A stretch of 64,000 nt of DNA. Origin: Agrococcus sp. KRD186. GTDB taxonomy: Bacteria; Actinomycetota; Actinomycetes; Actinomycetales; Microbacteriaceae. Positions 28,821 through 37,324 of this stretch are shown here, piece after piece; position 1 is the stretch's first letter; every line of letters starts with the position of its first letter. Made by a program: the position numbers and the translations under genes. The notes beneath the pieces were generated by a model. It did not search any database, was not told where the DNA came from, and saw nothing but the letters and a program-made list of their open reading frames with translations. The DNA lies in assembly GCF_017168255.1 (NCBI RefSeq), contig NZ_JABFAP010000001.1, positions 2,375,350 through 2,439,349 on the forward strand. Direction: 5' to 3'.

Positions 28821-29963
28821 TCAGCGCAGCAGCAGGTTGGGCTGCAGCAGGTACTTGAAGTCGGTGGCCTCCGCATCGTCGCGCGAGGTCTGCCCGCGGA
28901 TGAGCATGGGGCCGGGCTTGTTCGTGTTCTCCGAGTGCGTGAACGAGACGCGCACGAACTCCGAGTGCGTCGCCTGGATGCCGTCGATGAGCAGCTGCGG
29001 CTTGATCGAGAGCACGATGTCGTCACCCTCGAGCACCGCGTCGATGATCTCGCTCGCCTGCGCCTGCTCGGAGCCGATCGCCTCGAGCTGCGCCTGGCCC
29101 TCGCTGAAGGTGTAGCGGATGGCGGCCTCTGCGTCGAGCACCAGCTGCACGCGGCGGGTGGCGTCGACGAGCTCGGCGGTGTTCACGACCGCGTGGTGCT
29201 CGCTCGACTCGGGGAAGAGCCGGCGCACCGGCGGGTAGTTGCCCTTGATGAGCAGGCTCGTGACCGTGCGATCGGCGGTGGAGAAGGCGATCTGCTGCCG
29301 CTCCCCCGCCTCACTCATCGTGATCTCGATGCGCTCGGAGCCGCCGAAGGTGCGACCGACCTCCATCAGCGTGCGCGCCGGCACCAGCGAGGTGACCGCG
29401 TCGGTGTGCTCGCCGGCGTCCCACTGCACGCTGCGCACCGACACCCGGTAGCGGTCGGTGGCGATGAGCGTGAGCGTCGTGTCGGAGGCCTCGAGCTGCA
29501 CGCCGGTGATGACGGGCGTGACATCCTCGCGCGATGCCGCGATGGCGACCTGCCCGATCGCCTCGGCGAAGGCCTTGCCCTCGACGACGCCGGTGCGGCC
29601 CTCGACGGTCGGCACCGTCGGGTACTCCTCGAGCGGCATCTTCGCGAGCGAGAAGTTCGCATTGCCGCAGCGGATCGACACCTTCGTGCCGTCGTCCTCG
29701 ACCCGCACCTCGCGCTGCGGCAGCTTCGCCGCGATGTCGCTCATCATCTTTCCTGAGACCAGCACGACGCCCTCGGCACCGACATCGGCCTGCACCGAGG
29801 TGCGCGCCGACGACTCGAAGTCGAAGGACGAGAACACCACGCCGTCGGGGGTGGCCTCGATGCGCACACCGCTGAGGATGGGCATCGTGGGCCGTTGCGG
29901 CAGCAGCTTGACGGCGAACGACACAGCATCGCTGAAGACATCGCGGTTGATGACGAACTTCAC
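28821..29963 (-). CDS. dnaN: DNA polymerase III sliding clamp (beta)
   Basis: A 380-aa clamp that tethers polymerase III to DNA. Three clamp-fold domains are recognisable: N-terminal MKFVINRDVFSDAVSFAVK, central VTPVITGVQLEASDTTLTLI, and C-terminal ending in YLLQPNLLLR. The start is GTG at 29961-29963. It lies 29 nt upstream of gnd and downstream of the dnaA-dnaN spacer. Confidence 0.97.
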   Translation of the reverse strand: MKFVINRDVFSDAVSFAVKLLPQRPTMPILSGVRIEATPDGVVFSSFDFESSARTSVQADVGAEGVVLVSGKMMSDIAAKLPQREVRVEDDGTKVSIRCGNANFSLAKMPLEEYPTVPTVEGRTGVVEGKAFAEAIGQVAIAASREDVTPVITGVQLEASDTTLTLIATDRYRVSVRSVQWDAGEHTDAVTSLVPARTLMEVGRTFGGSERIEITMSEAGERQQIAFSTADRTVTSLLIKGNYPPVRRLFPESSEHHAVVNTAELVDATRRVQLVLDAEAAIRYTFSEGQAQLEAIGSEQAQASEIIDAVLEGDDIVLSIKPQLLIDGIQATHSEFVRVSFTHSENTNKPGPMLIRGQTSRDDAEATDFKYLLQPNLLLR

Positions 29964-30436
29964 GGGGCTCCCTCGTTCAAGCAGATCCTTCGCCGCTCGT
30001 GGCGTCGCAGGACGGTGCCGCGCCGAACAGCGTGCACGGCGGTGTCGATTCTGGCACAGCCTCGCCGTTCGCCGCCCGGGGTCCCGTCCACCGGCCGAGC
30101 CACATGGTTGGTGACTCGCCGAATCCTCTGCTCACGAAACCTGTCATTCATAACCGCTGTGCAACCTGTGGACGACGCAGCTGGTCGCGGGTCGGGTCAT
30201 GGGAACTACAACGGTGGAAGATGTTGAGCCGCTGTTGACGATCTCGCCGGGTCCGTGGACGACGACGGATGCGTCCTACGGTGCCGCTCACAGGTCCCGA
30301 TGCGTTCTCCACAGGTCCGCTCGCTTCTCCACAGGTCGAACCACATGAACTGCACGTTGAGACTTCTGTCGTCAGGTCGGTCGATCTCTGGCGCGCCGAA
30401 GGTGCACGGTCGCTGGGACCGTGCACGGAAGCAGGC
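29964..30436. promoter_or_regulatory. dnaA-dnaN intergenic region, probable oriC
   Basis: This 473-nt spacer holds no gene and is where actinobacterial origins usually lie. DnaA-box-like sites are TGTGGACGA (30167-30175), CGTGGACGA (30254-30262) and two TTCTCCACA (30305-30313, 30325-30333); none is a perfect TTATCCACA or TTGTCCACA. A 15-mer at 30346-30360 (TGAACTGCACGTTGA) recurs inverted before dnaB. No marked AT-rich unwinding stretch stands out. The better boxes near 31894 and 36105 leave open that the working origin is spread wider. Confidence 0.6.
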
Positions 30437-31840
30437 TCAGGCCCGTGAGCGGATGCGAGCGGTGAGCTCGGTGACCTGCGTGTAGACCGAGCGGCGCTCC
30501 TGCATGAGCTTCTCGATCTTCTTGTTCGCGTACATCACGGTGGTGTGGTCGCGGTTGCCGAACAGCTGGCCGATCTTCGGCAGCGACATGCTCGTCATCT
30601 CGCGGCACAGGTACATGGCGATCTGGCGTGCCAGCGCGATCGTCTGCGACCGGGACGAGCCGTGCAGGTCGTCGACCGTGAGCTTGAAGTAGTTCGCGGT
30701 GTGGCTGATGATGTCGCTCGGCGAGACCGGTGCCTCCTCATCGAAGGAGAAGAGGTCCTTCAGCACCGTCTGCGCCAGCTCCATCGTGACCGGCAGCCGG
30801 TTGAGGCTGGCGAATGCAGTGACGCGGATCAGCGTGCCCTCGAGCTCGCGAATGTTCGACTGCACCTTGTCGGCGATGACCGAGAGCACCTCGGCGGGGA
30901 TCTGGATGCGCTCCGCCTCCGCCTTCTTCCGAAGGATGGCGATGCGGGTCTCGACGTCGGGCACCGTCACGTCGGTGATCAGTCCCCACTCGAAGCGGCT
31001 CACCATCCGCTGCTCGAAGCCCTGCAGGTGCTTCGGGGCCACGTCGGAGGTGATCACCACCTGCTTGTTGTGGTCGTGGAGCGTGTTGAAGGTGTGGAAG
31101 AACGCCTCCTGCGTCGACTCCTTGCCGCGCAGGAACTGGATGTCGTCGATGAGCAGCACGTCCACCTCGCGGTAGCGCTGCTGGAACGACTGGTTCAGAT
31201 TGTTGGCGATCGAGTTGATGAAGTCGTTCGTGAACTCTTCGCTCGAGACGTAGCGCACGCGGATGCCCGGGTACATGCCCTCGGCGTAGTGACCGATCGC
31301 GTGCAGCAGGTGCGTCTTGCCGAGGCCCGAGTCGCCGTAGATGAACAGCGGGTTGTATGCCTTGGCCGGCGTCTCGGCGACGGCGAGCGCCGCCGCGTGC
31401 GCGAAGCGGTTCGAGCCGCCGATGACGAAGTTGTCGAACGTGTACTTGGGGTTGAGCCGCGAGTCGACACGCCGCTGGCTGGTCTCGCCCGCGTCTCGCT
31501 CGTAGCTGACGACCGGGGCCACCACCGGCTCCGAAGCAGGATCGTCGATGAGGTCCGGCAGCGGCTCCTCGCGCTCGAGATCAAGGTTCACGACGATCTT
31601 GAACTGCCCGATCTCCACAGCGTTCTCCACAAGCGCTTCCGTGACCGGGAGTCGCAGGCGCTGCTCGAGCATGTCCCGGGTCAGATCGTTGGGCACGTCG
31701 AGGTAGAGCACCGATCCCATCACGCCCTGCGGCTCGACGAGGTCGAGAAAACCGCGCAACGACGGGGGAATTCGGCTGTCCTGCTCGAGGGTCGCCAGGA
31801 CGTTGGACCAGAGCTGTCCGGTGCGTTCGTCCGGGGCCAT
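30437..31840 (-). CDS. dnaA: Chromosomal replication initiator DnaA
   Basis: A 467-aa AAA+ initiator that melts oriC. Domain I at the N-terminus ([20 protein letters not shown]), a variable linker, AAA+ core with Walker [14 protein letters not shown] and Walker [10 protein letters not shown], and the C-terminal DNA-binding signature [15 protein letters not shown] are all present. I chose the ATG at 31838-31840 ([11 protein letters not shown]), since domain I starts there and AGAGGAA lies upstream; an ATG at 31894 would add 18 residues. A DnaA box upstream suggests autoregulation. Confidence 0.98.
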   Translation of the reverse strand: MAPDERTGQLWSNVLATLEQDSRIPPSLRGFLDLVEPQGVMGSVLYLDVPNDLTRDMLEQRLRLPVTEALVENAVEIGQFKIVVNLDLEREEPLPDLIDDPASEPVVAPVVSYERDAGETSQRRVDSRLNPKYTFDNFVIGGSNRFAHAAALAVAETPAKAYNPLFIYGDSGLGKTHLLHAIGHYAEGMYPGIRVRYVSSEEFTNDFINSIANNLNQSFQQRYREVDVLLIDDIQFLRGKESTQEAFFHTFNTLHDHNKQVVITSDVAPKHLQGFEQRMVSRFEWGLITDVTVPDVETRIAILRKKAEAERIQIPAEVLSVIADKVQSNIRELEGTLIRVTAFASLNRLPVTMELAQTVLKDLFSFDEEAPVSPSDIISHTANYFKLTVDDLHGSSRSQTIALARQIAMYLCREMTSMSLPKIGQLFGNRDHTTVMYANKKIEKLMQERRSVYTQVTELTARIRSRA

Positions 31841-32046
31841 CGGATGCGGTTTCCTCTCCGCGACAGTCGTTTGACGGGGTGATGTCCACACCATTATCCA
31901 CAGGTTCTATGGAAGAGAGGTCCGCCCTCGAGGGTGCGCCCTTGCACCTGTCGCGGCGCGGATTCATAGAGTCTGCACGCATAGTGCATCCGGTGCAAGT
32001 CCCTGCTGCACCCACTCGGCGTGGCGCGAATCACAGCCCGCTGCCG
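31841..32046. other. dnaA-rpmH divergent spacer, dnaA side
   Basis: The first part of the 335-nt spacer between dnaA and rpmH. Apart from a perfect DnaA box (31894-31902) and a GATGTCCACA near-match at 31881-31890, it has several TGCAC/GTGCA words at about 31975-32015 that form small inverted repeats. No gene is seen. Confidence 0.5.
31894..31902 (+). promoter_or_regulatory. Perfect DnaA box (TTATCCACA)
   Basis: It lies 54 nt upstream of the dnaA start and, on the minus strand, its GATAAT could double as a -10 hexamer. DnaA bound here would both mark the origin and repress dnaA. Confidence 0.7.
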
Positions 32047-32075
32047 TTGACCCTCGCGGCCGGTTCGCGTATGGT
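32047..32075 (+). promoter_or_regulatory. rpmH operon promoter
   Basis: TTGACC at 32047-32052, a 17-nt spacer and TATGGT at 32070-32075 make a very good housekeeping promoter, predicting a start near 32082 and a leader of about 95 nt before rpmH. Confidence 0.75.
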
Positions 32076-32175
32076 TGTCAGGTTGCCGCGCCCGCAGTGC
32101 GGCACATCGTCGAGCCCGTCGGCTCGCCACCATGACTTGCGGCGCGGACCAGCGCCGGACCACGGGAGAGACACC

Positions 32176-32313
32176 ATGAGCAAGCGCACGTTCCAGCCGA
32201 ACAACCGCCGTCGCAGCAAGAAGCACGGCTTCCGCCTCCGCATGCGCACGCGTGCCGGTCGCTCGATCCTCGCGGCACGCCGCCGCAAGGGCCGCAGCGA
32301 GCTCTCGGCTTGA
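32176..32313 (+). CDS. rpmH: 50S ribosomal protein L34
   Basis: A 45-aa highly basic protein, [20 protein letters not shown] at the start and [11 protein letters not shown] at the end, matching bacterial L34 of the large subunit. GGGAGAG precedes the ATG at a good distance. It begins the conserved rpmH-rnpA-yidD-yidC-jag-rsmG cluster and has its own clear promoter. Confidence 0.98.
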   Translation: MSKRTFQPNNRRRSKKHGFRLRMRTRAGRSILAARRRKGRSELSA

Positions 32314-32333
32314 GCTGACCGGCTCAGCCACGA

Positions 32334-32660
32334 GTGCTCGCGAAGGCGAACCGGATCGTGCGCGGCGCTGACTTCCGTCGCATCGTGCGCTCCGGTCGGC
32401 GCGCGGGCGGCGAGCTCGCGATCGTGCACCGCGCGGAACCCGAAGCGGCAGTGGCCCGCTTCGGGTTCATCGTGTCCAAACAGGTGGGCAACGCGGTGAT
32501 CCGCAACCGGGTTCGTCGGCGGCTCAGCGAGATCGTCCGGGCGGAGCTCGGCGCGATCGACACCGCCGACATCGTGGTCCGGGCGCTGCCTGCGGCGGCC
32601 ACTGCTGATTTCGCTACACTCAAGGCTGGCATCGTGCCGCTGATGGTGCGTCGGTCATGA
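32334..32660 (+). CDS. rnpA: Ribonuclease P protein component
   Basis: A 108-aa basic protein that helps RNase P RNA trim tRNA 5' ends. The RNR signature is seen in VGNAVIRNRVRRRLSE. The start is GTG at 32334-32336, 20 nt after rpmH, and the stop overlaps the yidD start by 4 nt. The RNase P RNA gene itself is not in the window. Confidence 0.96.
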   Translation: MLAKANRIVRGADFRRIVRSGRRAGGELAIVHRAEPEAAVARFGFIVSKQVGNAVIRNRVRRRLSEIVRAELGAIDTADIVVRALPAAATADFATLKAGIVPLMVRRS

Positions 32661-32944
32661 AGCTCATGCTGATTCCGCGCAACATCTGCGTCGCGATCCT
32701 GGTCGCCTACCGAGCAGTGATCTCACCGCTCTATGGCGACGTCTGCCGCTACTACCCCAGCTGCTCCCGGTACGCCATGGAGGCGATCCAGCAGCACGGA
32801 GTGGTGCGCGGCATCTGGTTCGGAACCAGGCGCATCCTCCGCTGCCACCCGTGGGCAGCCGGCGGAGTGGACGACATCCCAGAGCCGCGACAGCGGTTCG
32901 AGACAACTCGGGCGGGGTTCGTGCTCGCCCGCAAGGAGCAGTGA
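32657..32944 (+). CDS. yidD: Membrane protein insertion efficiency factor YidD
   Basis: A 95-aa protein with an amphipathic N-terminus and the family core CRYYPSCSRYAMEAIQQHG and RILRCHPW, containing conserved cysteines. YidD aids YidC-dependent insertion at the inner face of the membrane. It overlaps rnpA by 4 nt and ends 4 nt before the yidC TTG. Confidence 0.95.
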   Translation: MKLMLIPRNICVAILVAYRAVISPLYGDVCRYYPSCSRYAMEAIQQHGVVRGIWFGTRRILRCHPWAAGGVDDIPEPRQRFETTRAGFVLARKEQ

Positions 32945-32948
32945 CAGC

Positions 32949-33911
32949 TTGGACATCTTCGCCCTGCTGATGTGGCCCATCAAGTGGGTCATCGAGGCGA
33001 TCCTCGTCGGATTCCACACGCTGTGGACCGCGATCGGCTTCAGTGACGGCTCCGGCTTGACCTGGGTGCTGTCGATCGTCGGGCTCGTGCTGGTCATCCG
33101 CAGCGCGATGATCCCCCTGACCGTGCGCCAGATCCTGTCGTCGCGCAAGTCCCTCGAGGTGCAGCCCGAGATCCAGCGCATCCAGAAGAAGTACAAGGGC
33201 AAGAAGGATCAGTTCTCGCGCGAGGCGATGCAGCGCGAGACGATGGAGGCGTACAAGAAGGCGGGCACGAACCCCTTTGCGTCCTGCCTGCCCTTGCTGG
33301 TGCAGATGCCGATCTTCCTCGGGCTGGTGCAGGTGCTCACCGACGCCAACCAGCAGAAGCCGGGCGTAGGCCTGCTGACGCTCGAGCTGGCGACGCTCTT
33401 CAGCGAGTCGACGCTCTTCGGCGTCGTGCCGCTGCACATGACGATGCAGGCCGGCTTCGAGCAGGGCAGCATCCCGGTCATCATCACCGCGATCGTGCTG
33501 ACGCTCATCATGGTCGCCACGCAGTTCTACACGCAGCTGCAGATCATGTCGAAGAACCAGACGCCGGCGATGAAGGAATCGCCGATGTACAAGCAGCAGC
33601 GCATCCTGCTCTACATCATCCCGGTGTTCCTGCTCGTCTCCGCCTGGCTCTTCCCACTCGGCACCATGTTCTACTGGCTGGTCTCGAACATCTTCACCGC
33701 TGTGCAGCAGCTCATCATCATCAACAGCCTCCCTACGCCTGGCTCCGAGGCCGCCTTGGCTCGCGAGGCACGCATGGCCCGCAAGCGGCAGCGCATGGGG
33801 CTGCCGGCCGTCGAGGGTGCCGACGACGAGGCTGCGACGCAAGCGGAGATCGAGACCAAGACCCAGCGGCAGCAGCCGCGGTCCAAGAAGCCCAAGTCTG
33901 AGCGAGAGTGA
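32949..33911 (+). CDS. yidC: Membrane protein insertase YidC
   Basis: A 320-aa insertase of the Oxa1/Alb3 family with five spans. Core marks are the cytoplasmic loop VQPEIQRIQKKYKGKKDQFS, NPFASCLPLLVQMPIF, and the final TMFYWLVSNIFTAVQQLII. The basic Lys/Arg-rich tail can bind ribosomes. I take TTG at 32949 as the start (MDIFALLMWPIKW) because AAGGAG lies 10 nt before it; an ATG at 32970 would remove the N-terminal helix. No large periplasmic P1 domain, as usual in Gram-positives. Confidence 0.94.
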   Translation: MDIFALLMWPIKWVIEAILVGFHTLWTAIGFSDGSGLTWVLSIVGLVLVIRSAMIPLTVRQILSSRKSLEVQPEIQRIQKKYKGKKDQFSREAMQRETMEAYKKAGTNPFASCLPLLVQMPIFLGLVQVLTDANQQKPGVGLLTLELATLFSESTLFGVVPLHMTMQAGFEQGSIPVIITAIVLTLIMVATQFYTQLQIMSKNQTPAMKESPMYKQQRILLYIIPVFLLVSAWLFPLGTMFYWLVSNIFTAVQQLIIINSLPTPGSEAALAREARMARKRQRMGLPAVEGADDEAATQAEIETKTQRQQPRSKKPKSERE

Positions 33912-34402
33912 GCAGCATGACCGAGCAGACAGCGCCCGTGCAGGATGAGCAGTCAGGCGCCGATGACGGCGACATCGCCGCTGACTACATCGAGGGGCTC
34001 CTCGACATCGCCGACCTGGATGGCGACATCGAGATCGAGCAGACGGATGCGCGCACCACGATCGTGGTCGGCGAGGCCGGAGATGACCTCGGTGGGCTCT
34101 CGGAGCCTCAGGTGGTCGCTGCGCTGCAGGAGCTCGCGCGTCTTGCCGTGCAGCAGCAGACCGGCGAGTTCTCCCGTCTGGTGCTGGATGTCGCAGGCTC
34201 GCGCGACGCGCGCGCGGAGGAGCTGCAGGCGATCGTCGACCGCGCCGCCGAGTCGATCGGATCCGGGGCCGCGAGCGTCCCCCTCGAGCCGATGTCGTCG
34301 TACGAGCGCAAGTTGGTGCACGATCTGATCCGCGAGCGTGGTCTGAGCAGTGAATCCGAGGGTGAGGCGAAGGACCGCCACATCGTCGTGCTGCCGGCTT
34401 GA
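33908..34402 (+). CDS. jag: Jag/KhpB-family RNA-binding protein (KH-like and R3H)
   Basis: A 164-aa single-strand nucleic-acid-binding protein. The first half has the KH-like segment (DIEIEQTDARTTIVVGEAG), and the R3H domain follows at about 100-160 with SYERKLVHDLIRE and KDRHIVVLPA. The Jag N-terminal domain of Firmicutes is missing, as usual in Actinobacteria. The GTG at 33908 overlaps the yidC stop (GTGA); an ATG at 33917 is the alternative. KhpB partners regulate small RNAs and wall growth in other bacteria. Confidence 0.92.
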   Translation: MSSMTEQTAPVQDEQSGADDGDIAADYIEGLLDIADLDGDIEIEQTDARTTIVVGEAGDDLGGLSEPQVVAALQELARLAVQQQTGEFSRLVLDVAGSRDARAEELQAIVDRAAESIGSGAASVPLEPMSSYERKLVHDLIRERGLSSESEGEAKDRHIVVLPA

Positions 34403-34406
34403 TTCG

Positions 34407-35057
34407 ATGACGGATCCCGCTCCCCCGGCACTCGAGATCGAGCCTCCGGCGGCTGTCGAGCTGTTCGGCCAGCGGATCGAGCTCGCGCGCTCGTTCGTCG
34501 CCTCGCTCGCCGAGCACGGTGAGACACTGGGGCTCATCGGCCCGCGAGAGTGGCCGCAACTGTGGAGTCGACACATTCTCAATTCTGTGTTGCTCGCTCC
34601 CCTGCTCGCTGGTCGTGTCGGTGACGTCGGATCCGGGGCAGGCCTGCCCGGTCTTGTCCTGGCGATCGCCCGGCCCGACGTGGAGTTCACGCTGATCGAG
34701 CCGATGGAGCGACGCACGCAGTGGTTGCAGTCGGAGGTGGACCGCATGGGGCTGGCGAACGTCGCCGTCCTGCGCGCGCGCGCCGAGGATCTGCCCGGCT
34801 CGGGTGCGTTGCGCCCGCTCGATCAGGTCACCGCGCGTGCGGTCTCCGCGCTTCGCACACTCATCCCGCTGACCGCTCCCCTGGTGCGCAGCGGTGGACA
34901 GTTGGTGCTCATGAAGGGTGCGCGCGCCGAGGATGAGCTGGCTGCCGCGCAGAAGGTGATCCGCAAGCATCGCCTGCAGGACGTTGAAGTCCTGGAGCTC
35001 GGCGCGGAGCACGGCGTCGAGACGACTCGCGTCGTCAGGGCAGTCGTCGACCCGTAG
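34407..35057 (+). CDS. rsmG: 16S rRNA (guanine527-N7)-methyltransferase RsmG
   Basis: A 216-aa methyltransferase. The AdoMet-binding motif is VGDVGSGAGLPGLVLAIA, and LIEPMERRTQWL follows. It methylates G527 of 16S rRNA; loss gives low-level streptomycin resistance in other bacteria. ATG at 34407, 4 nt after jag. Last gene before the parS block. Confidence 0.95.
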   Translation: MTDPAPPALEIEPPAAVELFGQRIELARSFVASLAEHGETLGLIGPREWPQLWSRHILNSVLLAPLLAGRVGDVGSGAGLPGLVLAIARPDVEFTLIEPMERRTQWLQSEVDRMGLANVAVLRARAEDLPGSGALRPLDQVTARAVSALRTLIPLTAPLVRSGGQLVLMKGARAEDELAAAQKVIRKHRLQDVEVLELGAEHGVETTRVVRAVVDP

Positions 35058-35124
35058 ATCGCCGGCGGCATGACTGCGTTGTGAGCTGCGAGCTCGGCCT
35101 CGGCGACTGTTGCGTCGATGGTGG

Positions 35125-35140
35125 TGTTTCACGTGGAACA
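35125..35140. promoter_or_regulatory. parS site 1 (one mismatch)
   Basis: TGTTTCACGTGGAACA differs at one position from the palindromic parS consensus TGTTTCACGTGAAACA. Confidence 0.88.
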
Positions 35141-35270
35141 TCCGCGGCACAGGTCGCGCTATCTGCTTCGTTCCGTGCCCAGCCCTAGGTTGTCCGCGTG
35201 TACGTTGCGATCTGCCGTGCCGCCTGGTCGAGCGGAGGCTAGAGCGTCTGCTCCGCGTCTGTTCCGGTGA

Positions 35271-35286
35271 CGTTTCACGTGAAACA
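35271..35286. promoter_or_regulatory. parS site 2 (one mismatch)
   Basis: CGTTTCACGTGAAACA; only the outermost base differs from consensus. Confidence 0.9.
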
Positions 35287-35635
35287 GTGCATGCAACGTC
35301 GTGCTGCCCGCTGGACCACAGCAGTATCGCGGGACCACAGCCCGCGAAACTGCCCTCTACGGCGCCTGCCTCTAGCCAGTCCCAGTCTGTCTCGGTCGGG
35401 GATTGAGCCCGGCGCGCCGCACAACTACTCTCGCGCCGCAGATCTGGTCCTTGGCTGCGACACGGTTCTTCAGCAGTACCTCGCAGATGGTGGACTCGTA
35501 CTCGACAAGTCTGCGCACCAGTGTGTGCGCTGTTCGTCGTACGCGATGCACGCGGGAGTTCGGATCGACTCTGCACCACCTGCACGCTGTGTGGCGGCGT
35601 CGAACGTCCCCGGTGGTTCGTATGGCAGCCGGTAG

Positions 35636-35651
35636 TGTTTCACGTGAAACA
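35636..35651. promoter_or_regulatory. parS site 3 (perfect)
   Basis: TGTTTCACGTGAAACA is a perfect 16-bp palindromic parS. Confidence 0.96.
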
Positions 35652-35899
35652 TCTCAGCGCGACAACGGGCAGTGGCCGGTCACGCGCGCGCTGGCCTCCT
35701 GCTGGCTCGCGCCGTGCCTGGATTCCCCTGCACCCCGCGGCAGCAACTCAGCTACTCCGCGCATGACGCAACGATCGGCCCGCCCTCTGATCACATCTGT
35801 TCGTCGACACAGCGCAGCCTGCAGTCTCCATCCAGGGCGCGGGCGCCTCGTACCTGAACCGTCGCGGACGACAGCAGCGGGCCCACACCCGGTGCGTGG

Positions 35900-35915
35900 C
35901 GTTTCACGTGAAACA
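35900..35915. promoter_or_regulatory. parS site 4 (one mismatch)
   Basis: CGTTTCACGTGAAACA, identical to site 2. Confidence 0.9.
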
Positions 35916-36104
35916 TGTCGCCATTCGATTGCGCCGTCACGGGTGTGCGGGCAACGGGCGCGTCGCGCTCGCAGCTTGAGGGGAATGCTCCGAGGCCAGC
36001 TCCATTCGTCGCGCTTTGCTCGAGTTGCACGCGATCGACTGCAACGGTCGACCGCTAGCTCGCGTTTGAGAAGCGTTGCGGCGCATACGGGCTCGTCCCG
36101 GCCC

Positions 36105-36123
36105 TGTGGACAACTGTGGATAA
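36105..36123 (-). promoter_or_regulatory. Two tandem DnaA boxes
   Basis: TGTGGACAA (36105-36113) and TGTGGATAA (36115-36123) are perfect actinobacterial and general DnaA boxes in the same orientation, one base apart. They are the best pair in the window. Confidence 0.75.
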
Positions 36124-36255
36124 CTGTCGCAATGCACTGCGCTCGTGTGGCATGCGCTGCCGGTGCGGTGCGCTGAACTTCCGCGGAAACACGCGGGCAA
36201 TTCGATGATCGTGCGACAGTCAGGCTCGAGTTGAACTACGGGGACGCATAACACC

Positions 36256-36279
36256 GTTCTCCACAGGCCTGTGGAGAAC
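36256..36279. repeat. Perfect 24-bp palindrome upstream of parA
   Basis: GTTCTCCACAGG is followed directly by its reverse complement. Each arm has a TTCTCCACA DnaA-box-like word, so the two would face each other. No loop separates the arms, so a protein-binding site is as likely as a hairpin. Confidence 0.7.
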
Positions 36280-36405
36280 TCTCGACATTGTGCATTGCTC
36301 GTGTTGGAGCAGATCGGTTGCCGCGTGGACTTTGCGATTGGCCCGCGGCGGGCCAGACTAGGAGATCATCACCTTCACTGGACGTCCTGACTGCGCGCGC
36401 ATCGA

Positions 36406-36421
36406 TGTTCCACGTGAAACA
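36406..36421. promoter_or_regulatory. parS site 5, at the parA start (one mismatch)
   Basis: TGTTCCACGTGAAACA ends 18 nt before the parA GTG, so ParB bound here could also repress parAB. Confidence 0.88.
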
Positions 36422-36439
36422 TCGACGAGAAGGGCACGC

Positions 36440-37324
36440 GTGACCACGGGAAAGTTCGACACGACTCCGATCGCACGCGAGCTGGCGGCGATGGCCCGCC
36501 GGCGCCACGCACTGTCTGCACAGGAACTGCCTCTGCCGGCGCGCACGCGGATCCTCACGGTGGTGAATCAGAAGGGCGGCGTGGGGAAGACCACCAGCGC
36601 CGTGAACCTCGCTGCCGCGCTCGCCCAGGGTGGCGCACGAGTGCTGGTGCTCGACCTCGATCCCCAGGGCAACGCATCCACCGCACTGGGCATCGACCAC
36701 CACGCTGACGTGATCAGCACGTACGACGTGCTCATCGACGGCGAACCGCTGTCCACCGCGATCGCGATCAGCCCCCAGAACAAGCTGCTCCAGGTCGTCC
36801 CGTCGACCATCCATCTGGCCGGCGCCGATCTCGAGCTCGCCGGCATGGAGCGCCGTGAGCACCGGTTGCGGGAGGCGCTCGACGCGCACCTCTCGTCGCT
36901 CGACGAGCCCCCGCACTATGTCTTCATCGACTGCCCGCCGTCGCTCGGGCTGCTCACCATCAACGCGTTCACCGCCGCGACCGAAGTGCTGCTGCCCATC
37001 CAGTGCGAGTACTACGCCCTCGAGGGCGTCTCGCAGCTGCTCGACACCATCAGCCGCATCCAGGCGCACCTGAATCCGAAGCTGATCGTCAGCACGGTGC
37101 TGCTGACGATGTTCGACGGCCGCACGCTGCTCTCGCGTCAGGTCGTCGACGAGGTGCGCGCGCATTTCCCGGACCAGACGCTGGAGGCGGTCATCCCGCG
37201 CTCCGTCCGCGTCTCTGAAGCACCCGGCTACGGCCAGACGGTGATCGCCTACGACCCCAATTCCCCGGGAGCGCTCTCATACCGAGAGGCCGCCGCGGAG
37301 ATCGCACGCAGAGGAACGGCATGA
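36440..37324 (+). CDS. parA: Chromosome partitioning ATPase ParA
   Basis: A 294-aa deviant Walker ATPase (Soj/ParA). It has KGGVGKTTSAVNLA (about 47-60), VLDLDPQGNAS and FIDCPPSLGLLT. ParA binds DNA as an ATP dimer and moves ParB-parS complexes to the poles. The start is GTG at 36440 after AGAAGGG. A 40-residue N-terminal extension before the Walker motif is normal for actinobacterial ParA. Overlaps parB by 4 nt. Confidence 0.97.
   Translation: MTTGKFDTTPIARELAAMARRRHALSAQELPLPARTRILTVVNQKGGVGKTTSAVNLAAALAQGGARVLVLDLDPQGNASTALGIDHHADVISTYDVLIDGEPLSTAIAISPQNKLLQVVPSTIHLAGADLELAGMERREHRLREALDAHLSSLDEPPHYVFIDCPPSLGLLTINAFTAATEVLLPIQCEYYALEGVSQLLDTISRIQAHLNPKLIVSTVLLTMFDGRTLLSRQVVDEVRAHFPDQTLEAVIPRSVRVSEAPGYGQTVIAYDPNSPGALSYREAAAEIARRGTA

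Larger units (their letters stand above)
35058..36439. other. Gene-free 1.4-kb block with parS cluster (centromere-like)
   Basis: No convincing gene is found on either strand; open frames here lack codon bias, start sites and recognisable motifs. The block holds five parS sites, two tandem DnaA boxes and a perfect 24-bp palindrome, each listed separately. It is the likely ParB-loading centromere and may help in origin function. Confidence 0.7.

Noticed and set aside
32664..35585. A 973-codon minus-strand open frame across yidD-rsmG
   Set aside because: Opposes five certain genes and has no recognisable domain.
35403..36176. A 257-codon + strand frame inside the parS block
   Set aside because: No ribosome site, no domain, and it runs through a parS site and both DnaA boxes; composition is not coding-like.
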